Source: a virus. From it: a stretch of DNA of 21,456 nt. The translations under genes were made by a program, and so were the position numbers. The stretch spans positions 1-21,456 of the IMG/VR virus record IMGVR_UViG_3300025467_000088; one strand, given 5' to 3'. Numbering within the stretch: position 1 is the stretch's first letter; each line of letters starts with the position of its first letter. A model generated the notes under the pieces. That model ran no database searches, was not told the origin of the DNA, and saw only the letters and a list, made by a program, of their open reading frames with translations. Below are positions 1-5,769 of this stretch, piece by piece.

Positions 1-142
1 CAATTATGTTTGCAACAACGTCTGATGTGTTGCCGTTGACGGGCCACTGAAGAATGGTATCGGTTGAAATTGACAAAGACTCATAGCCCACCTGTGATGG
101 GCTGATGGTCTGTCCTGTATAGGGGGAAACGTAACTTGTCAT
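1..142 (-). CDS. N-terminal fragment of a virion protein (continues beyond window)
   Basis: An open frame runs from ATG at 142 off the left edge. It codes for 47 visible residues beginning MTSYVSPYTGQTISPSQVGY and going on ESLSISTDTILQWPVNGNTS, then DVVANII. The YVSPYTGQTI.PSQVGY.S ... T.LQWP.NGNT pattern is, from memory, the start of a conserved structural protein in podovirus-like phages, probably tail-associated. It is beta-rich in appearance and has no signal peptide. Most of the protein is missing, so function stays open. Start choice is supported by the ATG lying just after the upstream stop. Confidence 0.75.
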   Translation of the reverse strand, partial: MTSYVSPYTGQTISPSQVGYESLSISTDTILQWPVNGNTSDVVANII

Positions 143-144
143 AT

Positions 145-789
145 TTAGCTATCCACGGCAACTGCTTGACGATCACCAAGACGATCCACATCTTCTGTTT
201 TGAGAGATTGAATTGCCTCAGTGTACTTTTGTTGGAAAATCTGACGCTGATCGTTCTTTAGGAACGGCATTGCTTGTAAAAGGGTGCCAAACAACATTGC
301 TGTTGGAGCATTTTGAGTCAACCAATTAGTTTGATTAGTAGAGCTCAATGGAGCAATACGCTCGTAGTAGAGCACTTCAAAATCATAGTTTTGGTCAGGA
401 GTAGGGGCCAAATACCAGTGTTCCCAGTCAGTATCTGCATAGAACTGAGGAGGAGCCATTTCATTATTGTCAGGCCAAAAATTAGTTAAATACTCATATT
501 TGCGAAGAAATACAGGCTTTCTTGTCCCAGTGGCATCTGTGAAATTAAAAGACACAGTCTTACGCCATCTAGCTGGTTTAGCCAATACTGGATTTCCAGC
601 AAGCATGGTTGCCTGTGCTACCTGCAATTGACCAAGAGTCTTGATCTCCTGAGCAATTTCAAATTCAGCCAAGGTAATAAATGTAGGAATAGCATTGATA
701 GTGGCCTGATCTGACCGCTCCAAGTACTGTAGAACAGTCGATGTCAGACTATCGTAGGTCATTACCCATGATGGTGTAGCTGTGGTCAT
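145..789 (-). CDS. Second adaptor-like (T7 gp11/P22 gp4-type) tail protein
   Basis: The 214-residue protein begins MTTATPSWVMTYDSLTSTVL. It has N-terminal helices including AEFEIAQEIKTLGQLQ (41-56), a beta part with RKYEYLTNFWPDN and HWYLAPTPDQNYDFEVLYYE (124-143), and a C-terminal helical part with TNWLTQNAPTAMLFGTLLQA. This helical/beta/helical layout is that of phage portal-adjacent adaptors, and the LYYERIAPLS...NWLTQNAPTA.L.G stretch is familiar from podovirus-like tail adaptor proteins. The gene lies after the lysis cassette, away from the other adaptor gene. A 2-base gap separates its stop from the next ATG. The upstream 56 bases (790-845) show no clear promoter or hairpin. Confidence 0.75.
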   Translation of the reverse strand: MTTATPSWVMTYDSLTSTVLQYLERSDQATINAIPTFITLAEFEIAQEIKTLGQLQVAQATMLAGNPVLAKPARWRKTVSFNFTDATGTRKPVFLRKYEYLTNFWPDNNEMAPPQFYADTDWEHWYLAPTPDQNYDFEVLYYERIAPLSSTNQTNWLTQNAPTAMLFGTLLQAMPFLKNDQRQIFQQKYTEAIQSLKTEDVDRLGDRQAVAVDS

Positions 790-845
790 TTTTTCCCCAT
801 TGTTCCGTCTATTTTCCCATCAGGTTGACAATCTCACAAGGTCGC

Positions 846-1361
846 TTATGCAATCATAGATTCTGATGTACTTTTGACTTGTGCGACACGATTCAACCAC
901 CCTTTTCCGAATGTACCAAAGGTCGGAAGACTCTTATAAAACGCATCTTTTTCGTCACTAAATTTGTTGATCAAATCGATTGGATTGGCATTCTTGATAA
1001 CCTGTAGGGTTCCATTGCCAATAACCCCATCAGCAGGCACTCCTGCGGCCTCTTGGATAAGCTTTGAAGCCCTACCTACACCCATGTTCACAGATGCATC
1101 AAAGACTGCGTAATCCACGCCTGAAGGTAGGTCGTCGCCCTTTACCTTGTCCCAGTAGTTTTGCTTGTAAAGGTTGTAGACATCCTGATCAGAAATGTTC
1201 TTTAGGTCATCCTTGCTGATGTGTGGATTTCCCTTCCAAGAACGATAAGTCTCCAAAGTAATGCCCTTCATAGTGGCACCGCCGGGATCGGCTGGATTGT
1301 CACTCCATAATCCTTCGCTTTGAAGAACATGGTTTAGGGCAGACTGGTAGTTCTCTTTCAT
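846..1361 (-). CDS. Endolysin, GH108-type N-acetylmuramidase
   Basis: The 171-residue protein matches the glycosyl hydrolase 108 lysozyme layout. An N-terminal helix carries the likely catalytic glutamate E16 in HVLQSEGLWSDNPADPGGAT (11-30), followed by MKGITLETYRSW. The usual EGG is EGL here. The middle has YNLYKQNYWDKVKGDDLPSG, and VDYAVFDASVNMGVGRASKL (82-101) leads into a peptidoglycan-binding-like C-terminal half (GVPADGVIGNGTL). It cleaves the glycan backbone of peptidoglycan. It lacks a signal peptide, so it depends on a holin for release. The ATG overlaps the holin stop (ATGA). The gap to the next gene is 56 bases. Confidence 0.9.
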   Translation of the reverse strand: MKENYQSALNHVLQSEGLWSDNPADPGGATMKGITLETYRSWKGNPHISKDDLKNISDQDVYNLYKQNYWDKVKGDDLPSGVDYAVFDASVNMGVGRASKLIQEAAGVPADGVIGNGTLQVIKNANPIDLINKFSDEKDAFYKSLPTFGTFGKGWLNRVAQVKSTSESMIA

Positions 1362-1573
1362 TGCTCAGATCCTATCTTAATGCCTGTAATTAAGCCAATA
1401 AATCCACCAATAATGGTTTGGAATGCTGGCCCGACTATCTCAAAAAGCTTGTTGTTATCGACTTGTGGGTTAAAAAACCCAAACATAAATACTGTCACCA
1501 TAGACAGCACTGTTATGCATAAAGTAAAAGAGGCAATCATGGTCACCCATGTAGCTAGTTCGTCTTTGTTCAT
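1358..1573 (-). CDS. Putative two-TM holin
   Basis: I choose the ATG at 1573, which overlaps the Rz TGA as ATGA, over an in-frame GTG at 1603. The product is 71 residues with two hydrophobic segments, WVTMIASFTLCITVLSMVTV (9-28) and FQTIIGGFIGLITGIKIG (about 51-68). A short polar loop (NPQVDNNKLFE) lies between them. Two-TM small proteins directly before an endolysin are typical class II-like holins. Its TGA overlaps the endolysin ATG (ATGA), giving tight coupling. Of the three membrane-protein candidates in this cassette it is the best for the main holin, based on topology and adjacency, but this is inference. Confidence 0.75.
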   Translation of the reverse strand: MNKDELATWVTMIASFTLCITVLSMVTVFMFGFFNPQVDNNKLFEIVGPAFQTIIGGFIGLITGIKIGSEQ

Positions 1574-1992
1574 TTTGTCACCGCATCGTATTGGGAATAA
1601 CACGCCTCAAGGGCTACTCTGATTTGGTCTGCACGGGAAGCTTCCCGTTCAAGAAATTCTGAATCCTCGGCAGAAAGGCTGGCTCCAGTGTTTCCGCAGG
1701 TAACTTGTCCATTGACGGTGCTTTGACTGGCCCTACTGGGGCGGTTCCGCAACTCGACAAGAGCATTAGCGAGCTGATTGTTGATAGCACTAATTTGAGC
1801 ATCTTTATCTTTCCTTATTTGGTCTGTTGCTGTTTGTTGTTCTGCTTCTTTGGCTCGTGTGGCGGCTTCTTGCTCCAACTTATATGTCGTAAGCTTGCCA
1901 TACCCAATGCTATAGCCGTTATACCAAGCACCAAATACAATGAGACCACCAATGATAATTTTGACATAGGTGCCTATTGATAGTGGGAACAT
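1570..1992 (-). CDS. Rz: Rz-like inner-membrane spanin (i-spanin)
   Basis: The 140-residue protein has one N-terminal membrane segment (about 8-25, TYVKIIIGGLIVFGAWYNGY) and a long periplasmic Lys/Glu/Ala/Gln-rich helical region (about 33-83). This is the i-spanin layout. The C-terminal part has Cys99, LSAEDSEFLEREASRADQIR (106-125), Cys131 and a final CYSQYDAV. Spanins fuse inner and outer membranes in the last step of Gram-negative lysis. A separate lipoprotein gene with a lipobox lies fully inside it in another frame, which strongly supports the Rz/Rz1 identification. Its ATG overlaps the upstream stop (TAATG) and its TGA overlaps the next ATG (ATGA). Confidence 0.85.
   Translation of the reverse strand: MFPLSIGTYVKIIIGGLIVFGAWYNGYSIGYGKLTTYKLEQEAATRAKEAEQQTATDQIRKDKDAQISAINNQLANALVELRNRPSRASQSTVNGQVTCGNTGASLSAEDSEFLEREASRADQIRVALEACYSQYDAVTK
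1614..1802 (-). CDS. Rz1: Rz1-like outer-membrane lipoprotein spanin, nested in Rz
   Basis: A 62-residue reading frame lies entirely inside the Rz gene in a different frame. It begins MLKLVLSTISSLMLLSSCGT: a short signal peptide followed by a lipobox LSSC with the lipidated cysteine at residue 18. The mature ~45 residues are Pro-rich (APVGPVKAPSMDKLPAE, LPRI), typical of Rz1-type o-spanins. AAGGA-like sequence lies upstream of the ATG at 1802. Full nesting as in lambda is known, and the coincidence of lipobox, proline richness and location makes this a real gene rather than a shadow. Confidence 0.85.
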   Translation of the reverse strand: MLKLVLSTISSLMLLSSCGTAPVGPVKAPSMDKLPAETLEPAFLPRIQNFLNGKLPVQTKSE

Positions 1993-2213
1993 TAACTAGG
2001 CTCCGCATCTTTTTTCATCATGACGGAAGCCCCTCCAGCACCGGATACGATTCCTAGTGATTCAGCTAACTCTCTTAAGGATACTGGCCCACTCATTACT
2101 TCATAAGCCGCTATTCCTAAAATAGCTAAAAATCCAATAAGCCAAGTAACCCGACCTATATCAAAAGTTTGATTGTCTTTGCCAGTCAATAGATGAATGA
2201 AAAATTCTTTCAT
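1992..2213 (-). CDS. Putative one-TM holin-like protein
   Basis: I place the start at the ATG at 2213, which overlaps the upstream TGA as ATGA. An in-frame TTG at 2225 would add four residues but is less likely. The product (73 aa) has a basic N-terminal part with LLTGKDNQTFDIGRVTW, a hydrophobic segment (WLIGFLAILGIAAYEVM), and a Gly/Ala/Ser-rich second half (LGIVSGAGGASVMMKKDAEP). LTGKDNQTxDxxRVxW is a motif I associate with small phage membrane proteins, sometimes called holins. Its stop shares bases with the Rz start (TAATG). A role in inner-membrane permeabilisation is inferred from place and topology. Confidence 0.65.
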   Translation of the reverse strand: MKEFFIHLLTGKDNQTFDIGRVTWLIGFLAILGIAAYEVMSGPVSLRELAESLGIVSGAGGASVMMKKDAEPS

Positions 2214-2440
2214 TTTGCGTGCCAAAATCCAGCTATGAAGCTGATTAATCCACTAATGGCTGAAACAATAGCCATCCCCATCCAAAATCCTCCTCGGCTC
2301 TTATTAGCCAAGGCACATAATTCTTCTAGCTGAGATTCCATCTTGTCCATTTTCTTGGACATATCATTAAACTTGGTCTCATATCCTTCGACTTTTTGCC
2401 AAAGTACGCCATACTTCACTGGGTCGAAGTCGTAACTCAT
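2210..2440 (-). CDS. Putative membrane protein of lysis cassette (coiled coil plus one TM)
   Basis: The 76-residue protein has an N-terminal polar coiled coil (about 16-46, VEGYETKFNDMSKKMDKMES then QLEELCALA) and one C-terminal membrane segment (about 51-72, FWMGMAIVSAISGLISFIAG). This coiled-coil-then-TM design resembles XhlA-type holin-associated proteins. Its TGA overlaps the next ATG (ATGA). Its place, first of three membrane-protein genes ahead of the endolysin, supports a holin, antiholin or holin-accessory role, but the assignment is by architecture and context only. Charge distribution would fit an N-terminus in the cytoplasm. Confidence 0.7.
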   Translation of the reverse strand: MSYDFDPVKYGVLWQKVEGYETKFNDMSKKMDKMESQLEELCALANKSRGGFWMGMAIVSAISGLISFIAGFWHAK

Positions 2441-2442
2441 GA

Positions 2443-2616
2443 TTAATCATATCCACGAAGTGTCTTCGCCAAGCGAGCACGTTGACCAAGTTTCCCTGAT
2501 TTTTTAGCGGCGGAATCCAGTTTCTTCTTAGGGATGTCATGTCCTTCTTTGACATGTAATTCCTTACGAAGAGCACCGGGATGCTTAATGGCTTTTTGAA
2601 TCCACTTCTCGGACAT
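2443..2616 (-). CDS. Small basic protein (57 aa, EKWIQKAIKHPGALRK type)
   Basis: A short minus-strand gene with ATG at 2616 and TAA at 2443. The product begins MSEKWIQKAIKHPGALRKEL. It goes on with IPKKKLDSAAKKSGKLGQRA and RLAKTLRGYD. This pattern (KWIQKAI..PGALR, then A.K..GKLGQRARLA.TL) is one I recognise as a small basic protein found in many phages of Gram-negative hosts and usually unnamed. The protein is Lys/Arg-rich and all-helical in appearance. Another reading frame here (2379-2576) is a shadow. It lies between the small PAEAP protein and the lysis cassette. Function is unknown; nucleic-acid or virion binding is possible from charge. Confidence 0.85.
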   Translation of the reverse strand: MSEKWIQKAIKHPGALRKELHVKEGHDIPKKKLDSAAKKSGKLGQRARLAKTLRGYD

Positions 2617-2627
2617 GATTAAATTCC

Positions 2628-2810
2628 TTATTGAGCTGGTGTCTCAGCAGGAGCTTCAGCAGGAGCTGGAGCTTCTGCAGGTTGTGCACCTTGTGCTTGA
2701 GCTTGTTGTTGAATAGCTTGTACTAAACCTGCAACTTCTACAAATTTTTGGTTACCCAAATATTGCAGGATTGCGTTTACTAGATCAGTTGATAGTTTGA
2801 TACCATCCAT
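2628..2810 (-). CDS. Small helical protein with Ala/Pro/Glu tail
   Basis: A 60-residue protein. The N-terminal half is an amphipathic helical region (MDGIKLSTDLVNAILQYLGN, then VEVAGLVQAIQQQAQA). The C-terminal ~20 residues are a low-complexity PAEAP tail (PAEAPAPAEAPAETPAQ). GGAG precedes the ATG. I recall comparable small LSTDLVNAIL-type proteins near tail and lysis genes in other phages, none with a known role. The tail composition suggests a flexible linker, so it may be a minor virion protein or an assembly factor. The ORF is short but has good start signals and lies in a colinear operon. Confidence 0.65.
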   Translation of the reverse strand: MDGIKLSTDLVNAILQYLGNQKFVEVAGLVQAIQQQAQAQGAQPAEAPAPAEAPAETPAQ

Positions 2811-2830
2811 TTTTTAATCTCCATGAAGTT

Positions 2831-2852
2831 GCCACCAAATTAGGGTGGTGGC
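2831..2852 (-). terminator. Terminator-like hairpin lacking a U-tract
   Basis: The minus-strand RNA has GCCACCA / UGGUGGC, a perfect 7-bp stem with an 8-base loop, beginning 14 bases after the stop of the 136-aa gene. AACUUC follows instead of a U-run. It may be a decayed terminator, a processing/stability hairpin, or a Rho-linked site. Confidence 0.4.
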
Positions 2853-2865
2853 TTCCCTTTAAATA

Positions 2866-3276
2866 TTATGCCTGAGCTGGTGCGGTTGTGGAAGTTGCAG
2901 GTGGAGTTACCCAAGGAAGCGGAGGAGTAACTACTGGCGGATTGATTTGATTTGCAATTTGAGTATCCAAATAAGACTCAATGTTTGCAACGCCTTCTGT
3001 TCCCAATGCTGATTGAACCCATCCAATTACCTGTGATTGAGTCAATTGCGCATAAGGAGTGTAGGGATCTCCAGATTTGTACATAACACCAGTAGAAGCA
3101 TAAGTTGAAGCTGTGTAAGGAACCTGATAAGTTGTTCCGTCTGGATTTGTGTAAGTTTTTTCTTCAGAACTTGTTGCTACGCAACTCCAATTCACAGTAA
3201 AAACTACATCAGTTTGACCTTCTGATTGAGGGTAGCAATTTAATGAATTGACTATCCAGTTGTATGTGTTTGACAT
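2866..3276 (-). CDS. Conserved tail-region protein (DUF7936-like)
   Basis: The 136-residue protein begins MSNTYNWIVNSLNCYPQSEG, followed by QTDVVFTVNWSCVAT. It contains PYTPYAQLTQSQVIGWVQSA (71-90) and ends in a Pro/Thr/Ala-rich tail with NPPVVTPPLPWVTPP (112-126). From memory this matches a family widespread after fibre genes in tailed phages (I believe DUF7936): N-terminal beta part, a helix that reads QVIGWVQ, and a Pro-rich PPLPW end. AAAGGA precedes the ATG. No membrane segment is visible. It may be a virion or tail-associated protein, but function is unproven and the family name is not verified here. Confidence 0.75.
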   Translation of the reverse strand: MSNTYNWIVNSLNCYPQSEGQTDVVFTVNWSCVATSSEEKTYTNPDGTTYQVPYTASTYASTGVMYKSGDPYTPYAQLTQSQVIGWVQSALGTEGVANIESYLDTQIANQINPPVVTPPLPWVTPPATSTTAPAQA

Positions 3277-3290
3277 TTTTAATTTCCTTT

Positions 3291-5735
3291 TTAAGAAGCT
3301 TGGAATCTAGTCCAAGTGACATATGCACCTAATGTTCCACCAGCGGTGTTTGTTAAAGCTACTGTTCTTGCCGTTCCGCTGACTGCAAATGAACATCCAG
3401 AGGTTGTTATATTTGTAACTGTTAATGTTCCAGTACCAGTACCAACTACAACTAAAGCCATAGCCCAAATACCTCCGTTAGGAGCACCATTTTGGCGAGC
3501 AAAGAATAAATACATTCCTGATACTCCATTTGGGAATGTATAAACATCACTTGTTCCCGGATATGGAATAGATAATGCAGTCGCACCATTAACTACTGGG
3601 CCAGCAACAACCAAACCGTATGCTTGACTCGATGGATTGGTTGTTGTACCAATTAAAAGAGAAGCATTGCTATCTAAAGTCATAGCTTGGTTTGAGCCGT
3701 TTACCCACCAAGAACTTTGGTTATAAAAACCTTTGTAAACAGGTTGTTGAGAACCAAAACCATATTCACAATATAAGTTAATTGACCTTGTATTATTGGT
3801 CTGTTTTTCTGCGGTAATCATATTTACACCAGATGACGCATCACCTATGTTAATACCAGTTGTTCCAGATGTGCTACTTGAATTAAGTGCGTAATTAGCT
3901 AAACTTAAAGTTGTAGATCCATACGAATTAAAAGATTGATTACCATCTGAAGCTGAATTTGATCTTGCTTGACCAAGAGCACCAATACTACCTGAAGTAT
4001 TTACAACTTGGCTAAACGAACCAAAAGGAGTTATAGAAGATACATAAGTTGCATCTACATAAACTGGAGCGCAATTTCCATAACTACCATTAAACCAAAT
4101 ACCAACATCAGGATTACCGCCAGAAACTGATGTTTCAATGGCATGGTAAACCGTTCCACCATAGGTTACTTTTACAGTTTGTACGATGTATGGAGAAGAA
4201 TTAGTTGTAACTTGAACATATAAATCTTCAGTGTTGTAAGCAGTATTAGAAAATACTTGCCATGTATCTGTACGATTTCCTGATCCAGCTCCACCACGTT
4301 TTATGGTAATAGTACCGTCAACCCAAGAAGCCGCTTGACCTACAGATCCAGCATAAGCTTTTGCAAGCAACAAGTAACCTTTGTTTGTACCAAGGTTAGG
4401 AGAACCTAAAGTCAAAATAAATTCATTTTGGAAAATAGGAGTTGCACCATAATTTGAAGCAATACGCTGTTGAGCATTTCCCGGTGTTACACCACCAACA
4501 CCAAGGTTTCCGTCTTTAGTAATAATCGCTGTTTGGCTATAGCTAGGTGTAGTACCAGCAGAACCAGATGATGCGTAGTACCAAGCACATGCACCAGAAC
4601 CAGTGCTTGCTTCCATCAAAACAGATGGATTTGTTGCCTTAAATTTCCATACTGTGCTGTTTCTATAAGCGTTTAAAGCAAAACCACCATACGAACCACT
4701 ACTTCCATAAAAAGAAGTATTTGCATTCAAATCAAGTGCTGTGTATCCACTATCCCAACTATAAACAGTGGTGATGTTGTTTCCTAAAGTTAAATTCCCT
4801 AAAGTAGACAAGTTCAATGTATTTTGAACTGCGGCATTTGCACCTGCTGTACCAGATACAGCATGATAAATACTAGTAGCACCACCGTTCATTTGCAGGT
4901 AACCGGCAACATCACTAGTAATGTATTTCCAGTTAGCCGCATTCCAGTATGCGTTTGAAGTAACTACAGTATTTGCGTTACCTGCGCCACCAAAACCAGC
5001 AGTATCTGCTTGGAAAGCAATAAATCCATTCCAACCAGAAGTGTATGGTGCAGTATTTCTAATACCTAAACATCCAGCAGTATCCAAAATTGCACGAACT
5101 GTATTAGCAGTAGCAAATTGAATTGGGTAAGAAGCAGAGTTAATAACTGAGTTATAGGCAGTTGAACCAGTGGCTAATTGACCACCAGCACTACTTTCAA
5201 CACCAATGGTCAAAATATAGCTATTGGTGATATTAATTGCAGAGCTATAAGTTCCAGTTGCCGCCGAAAATTGTGATGATTGAGCAGTACTTGATGGGGA
5301 TGTAACTGATAATTGTTTGCCAGTATTAAACGTATTACCAATTGCTAACTGGGATCCGTTAAATTGCAGATTAGCAGAAGTAGAAAGTGCAGTTGAACTA
5401 TTGCCATAAGGGATATATCCAGCAGTAACTGCTGTCAATCCTGTGCCACCATTGGTAACAGCTAAAGTACCTCCAACGGTAATAGCACCAGTAGTTGCGG
5501 TATTTGGTGTAAGGCCTGTTGTACCAAAGCTTAATGAAGCTACGTTAATGCTAGTTGCTTTAGAAGCAAGAAGCTGTACGTTACCTGAAGCGTCTTTGTA
5601 GAAAAGCTTACCGTCAAAGTAGTTCAATGCCAGTTCAGCACCACTTGCACTGCTGGTCAAGTTAGACGCAGATGGAGTGTTGCCAGTGGTTCCACTAGCG
5701 TAGATCAGAATCGGGGTATATCCGCTTTGTGCCAT
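3291..5735 (-). CDS. Second tail fibre-like protein
   Basis: The 814-residue protein follows the first fibre gene after 34 bases, with AAAAGGA before its ATG. The N-terminus MAQSGYTPILIYASGTTGNT, then NYFDGKLFYKDASGNVQLL (38-56), is a familiar fibre start. Residues 69-122 repeat the long TGLTP...YIPYGN unit. G-x-LGI/LGV turns typical of trimeric fibre shafts recur at GCLGIRNTAP (221-230) and GNLGVGGVTPGN (409-420). Residues about 435-575 look like a separate jelly-roll-like domain with KGYLLLAKAYAGS and DTWQVFSNTAYNTEDLYVQV. The C-terminal ~100 residues (MYLFFARQNGAPNGGIWAMA onward) form a compact beta domain, possibly a receptor-binding tip. Three sampled 60-base lines average about 36% GC against about 47% for three lines of the first fibre gene, hinting at separate acquisition. 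Confidence 0.8.
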   Translation of the reverse strand: MAQSGYTPILIYASGTTGNTPSASNLTSSASGAELALNYFDGKLFYKDASGNVQLLASKATSINVASLSFGTTGLTPNTATTGAITVGGTLAVTNGGTGLTAVTAGYIPYGNSSTALSTSANLQFNGSQLAIGNTFNTGKQLSVTSPSSTAQSSQFSAATGTYSSAINITNSYILTIGVESSAGGQLATGSTAYNSVINSASYPIQFATANTVRAILDTAGCLGIRNTAPYTSGWNGFIAFQADTAGFGGAGNANTVVTSNAYWNAANWKYITSDVAGYLQMNGGATSIYHAVSGTAGANAAVQNTLNLSTLGNLTLGNNITTVYSWDSGYTALDLNANTSFYGSSGSYGGFALNAYRNSTVWKFKATNPSVLMEASTGSGACAWYYASSGSAGTTPSYSQTAIITKDGNLGVGGVTPGNAQQRIASNYGATPIFQNEFILTLGSPNLGTNKGYLLLAKAYAGSVGQAASWVDGTITIKRGGAGSGNRTDTWQVFSNTAYNTEDLYVQVTTNSSPYIVQTVKVTYGGTVYHAIETSVSGGNPDVGIWFNGSYGNCAPVYVDATYVSSITPFGSFSQVVNTSGSIGALGQARSNSASDGNQSFNSYGSTTLSLANYALNSSSTSGTTGINIGDASSGVNMITAEKQTNNTRSINLYCEYGFGSQQPVYKGFYNQSSWWVNGSNQAMTLDSNASLLIGTTTNPSSQAYGLVVAGPVVNGATALSIPYPGTSDVYTFPNGVSGMYLFFARQNGAPNGGIWAMALVVVGTGTGTLTVTNITTSGCSFAVSGTARTVALTNTAGGTLGAYVTWTRFQAS
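5370..5531 (-). repeat. TGLTP/NGGTGLT/YIPYGN fibre repeat, copy 5 (second fibre gene)
   Basis: Codons 69-122 of the second fibre gene: SFGTTGLTPNTATTGAIT ... NGGTGLTAVTAGYIPYGNSS ... STSAN. It pairs with copy 4 near the end of the first fibre gene. Confidence 0.75.
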
Positions 5736-5769
5736 TTTTAAGTCCTTTTAACTTTCATGTATTTTGCCA

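Noticed and set aside
790-845. Possible promoter in the 56-base gap after the endolysin gene
   Set aside because: Only a weak TTGTGA / GAAAAT pair is present, not better than chance in AT-rich DNA.
1574-1603. Upstream GTG start for the two-TM holin candidate
   Set aside because: The ATG at 1573 overlaps the Rz stop as ATGA, like neighbouring genes, and the extra residues add nothing recognisable.
2379-2576. 65-codon minus-strand frame
   Set aside because: It overlaps the recognisable 57-residue basic protein at 2443-2616 and the start of the 76-aa membrane protein, and its product looks like an out-of-frame reading.
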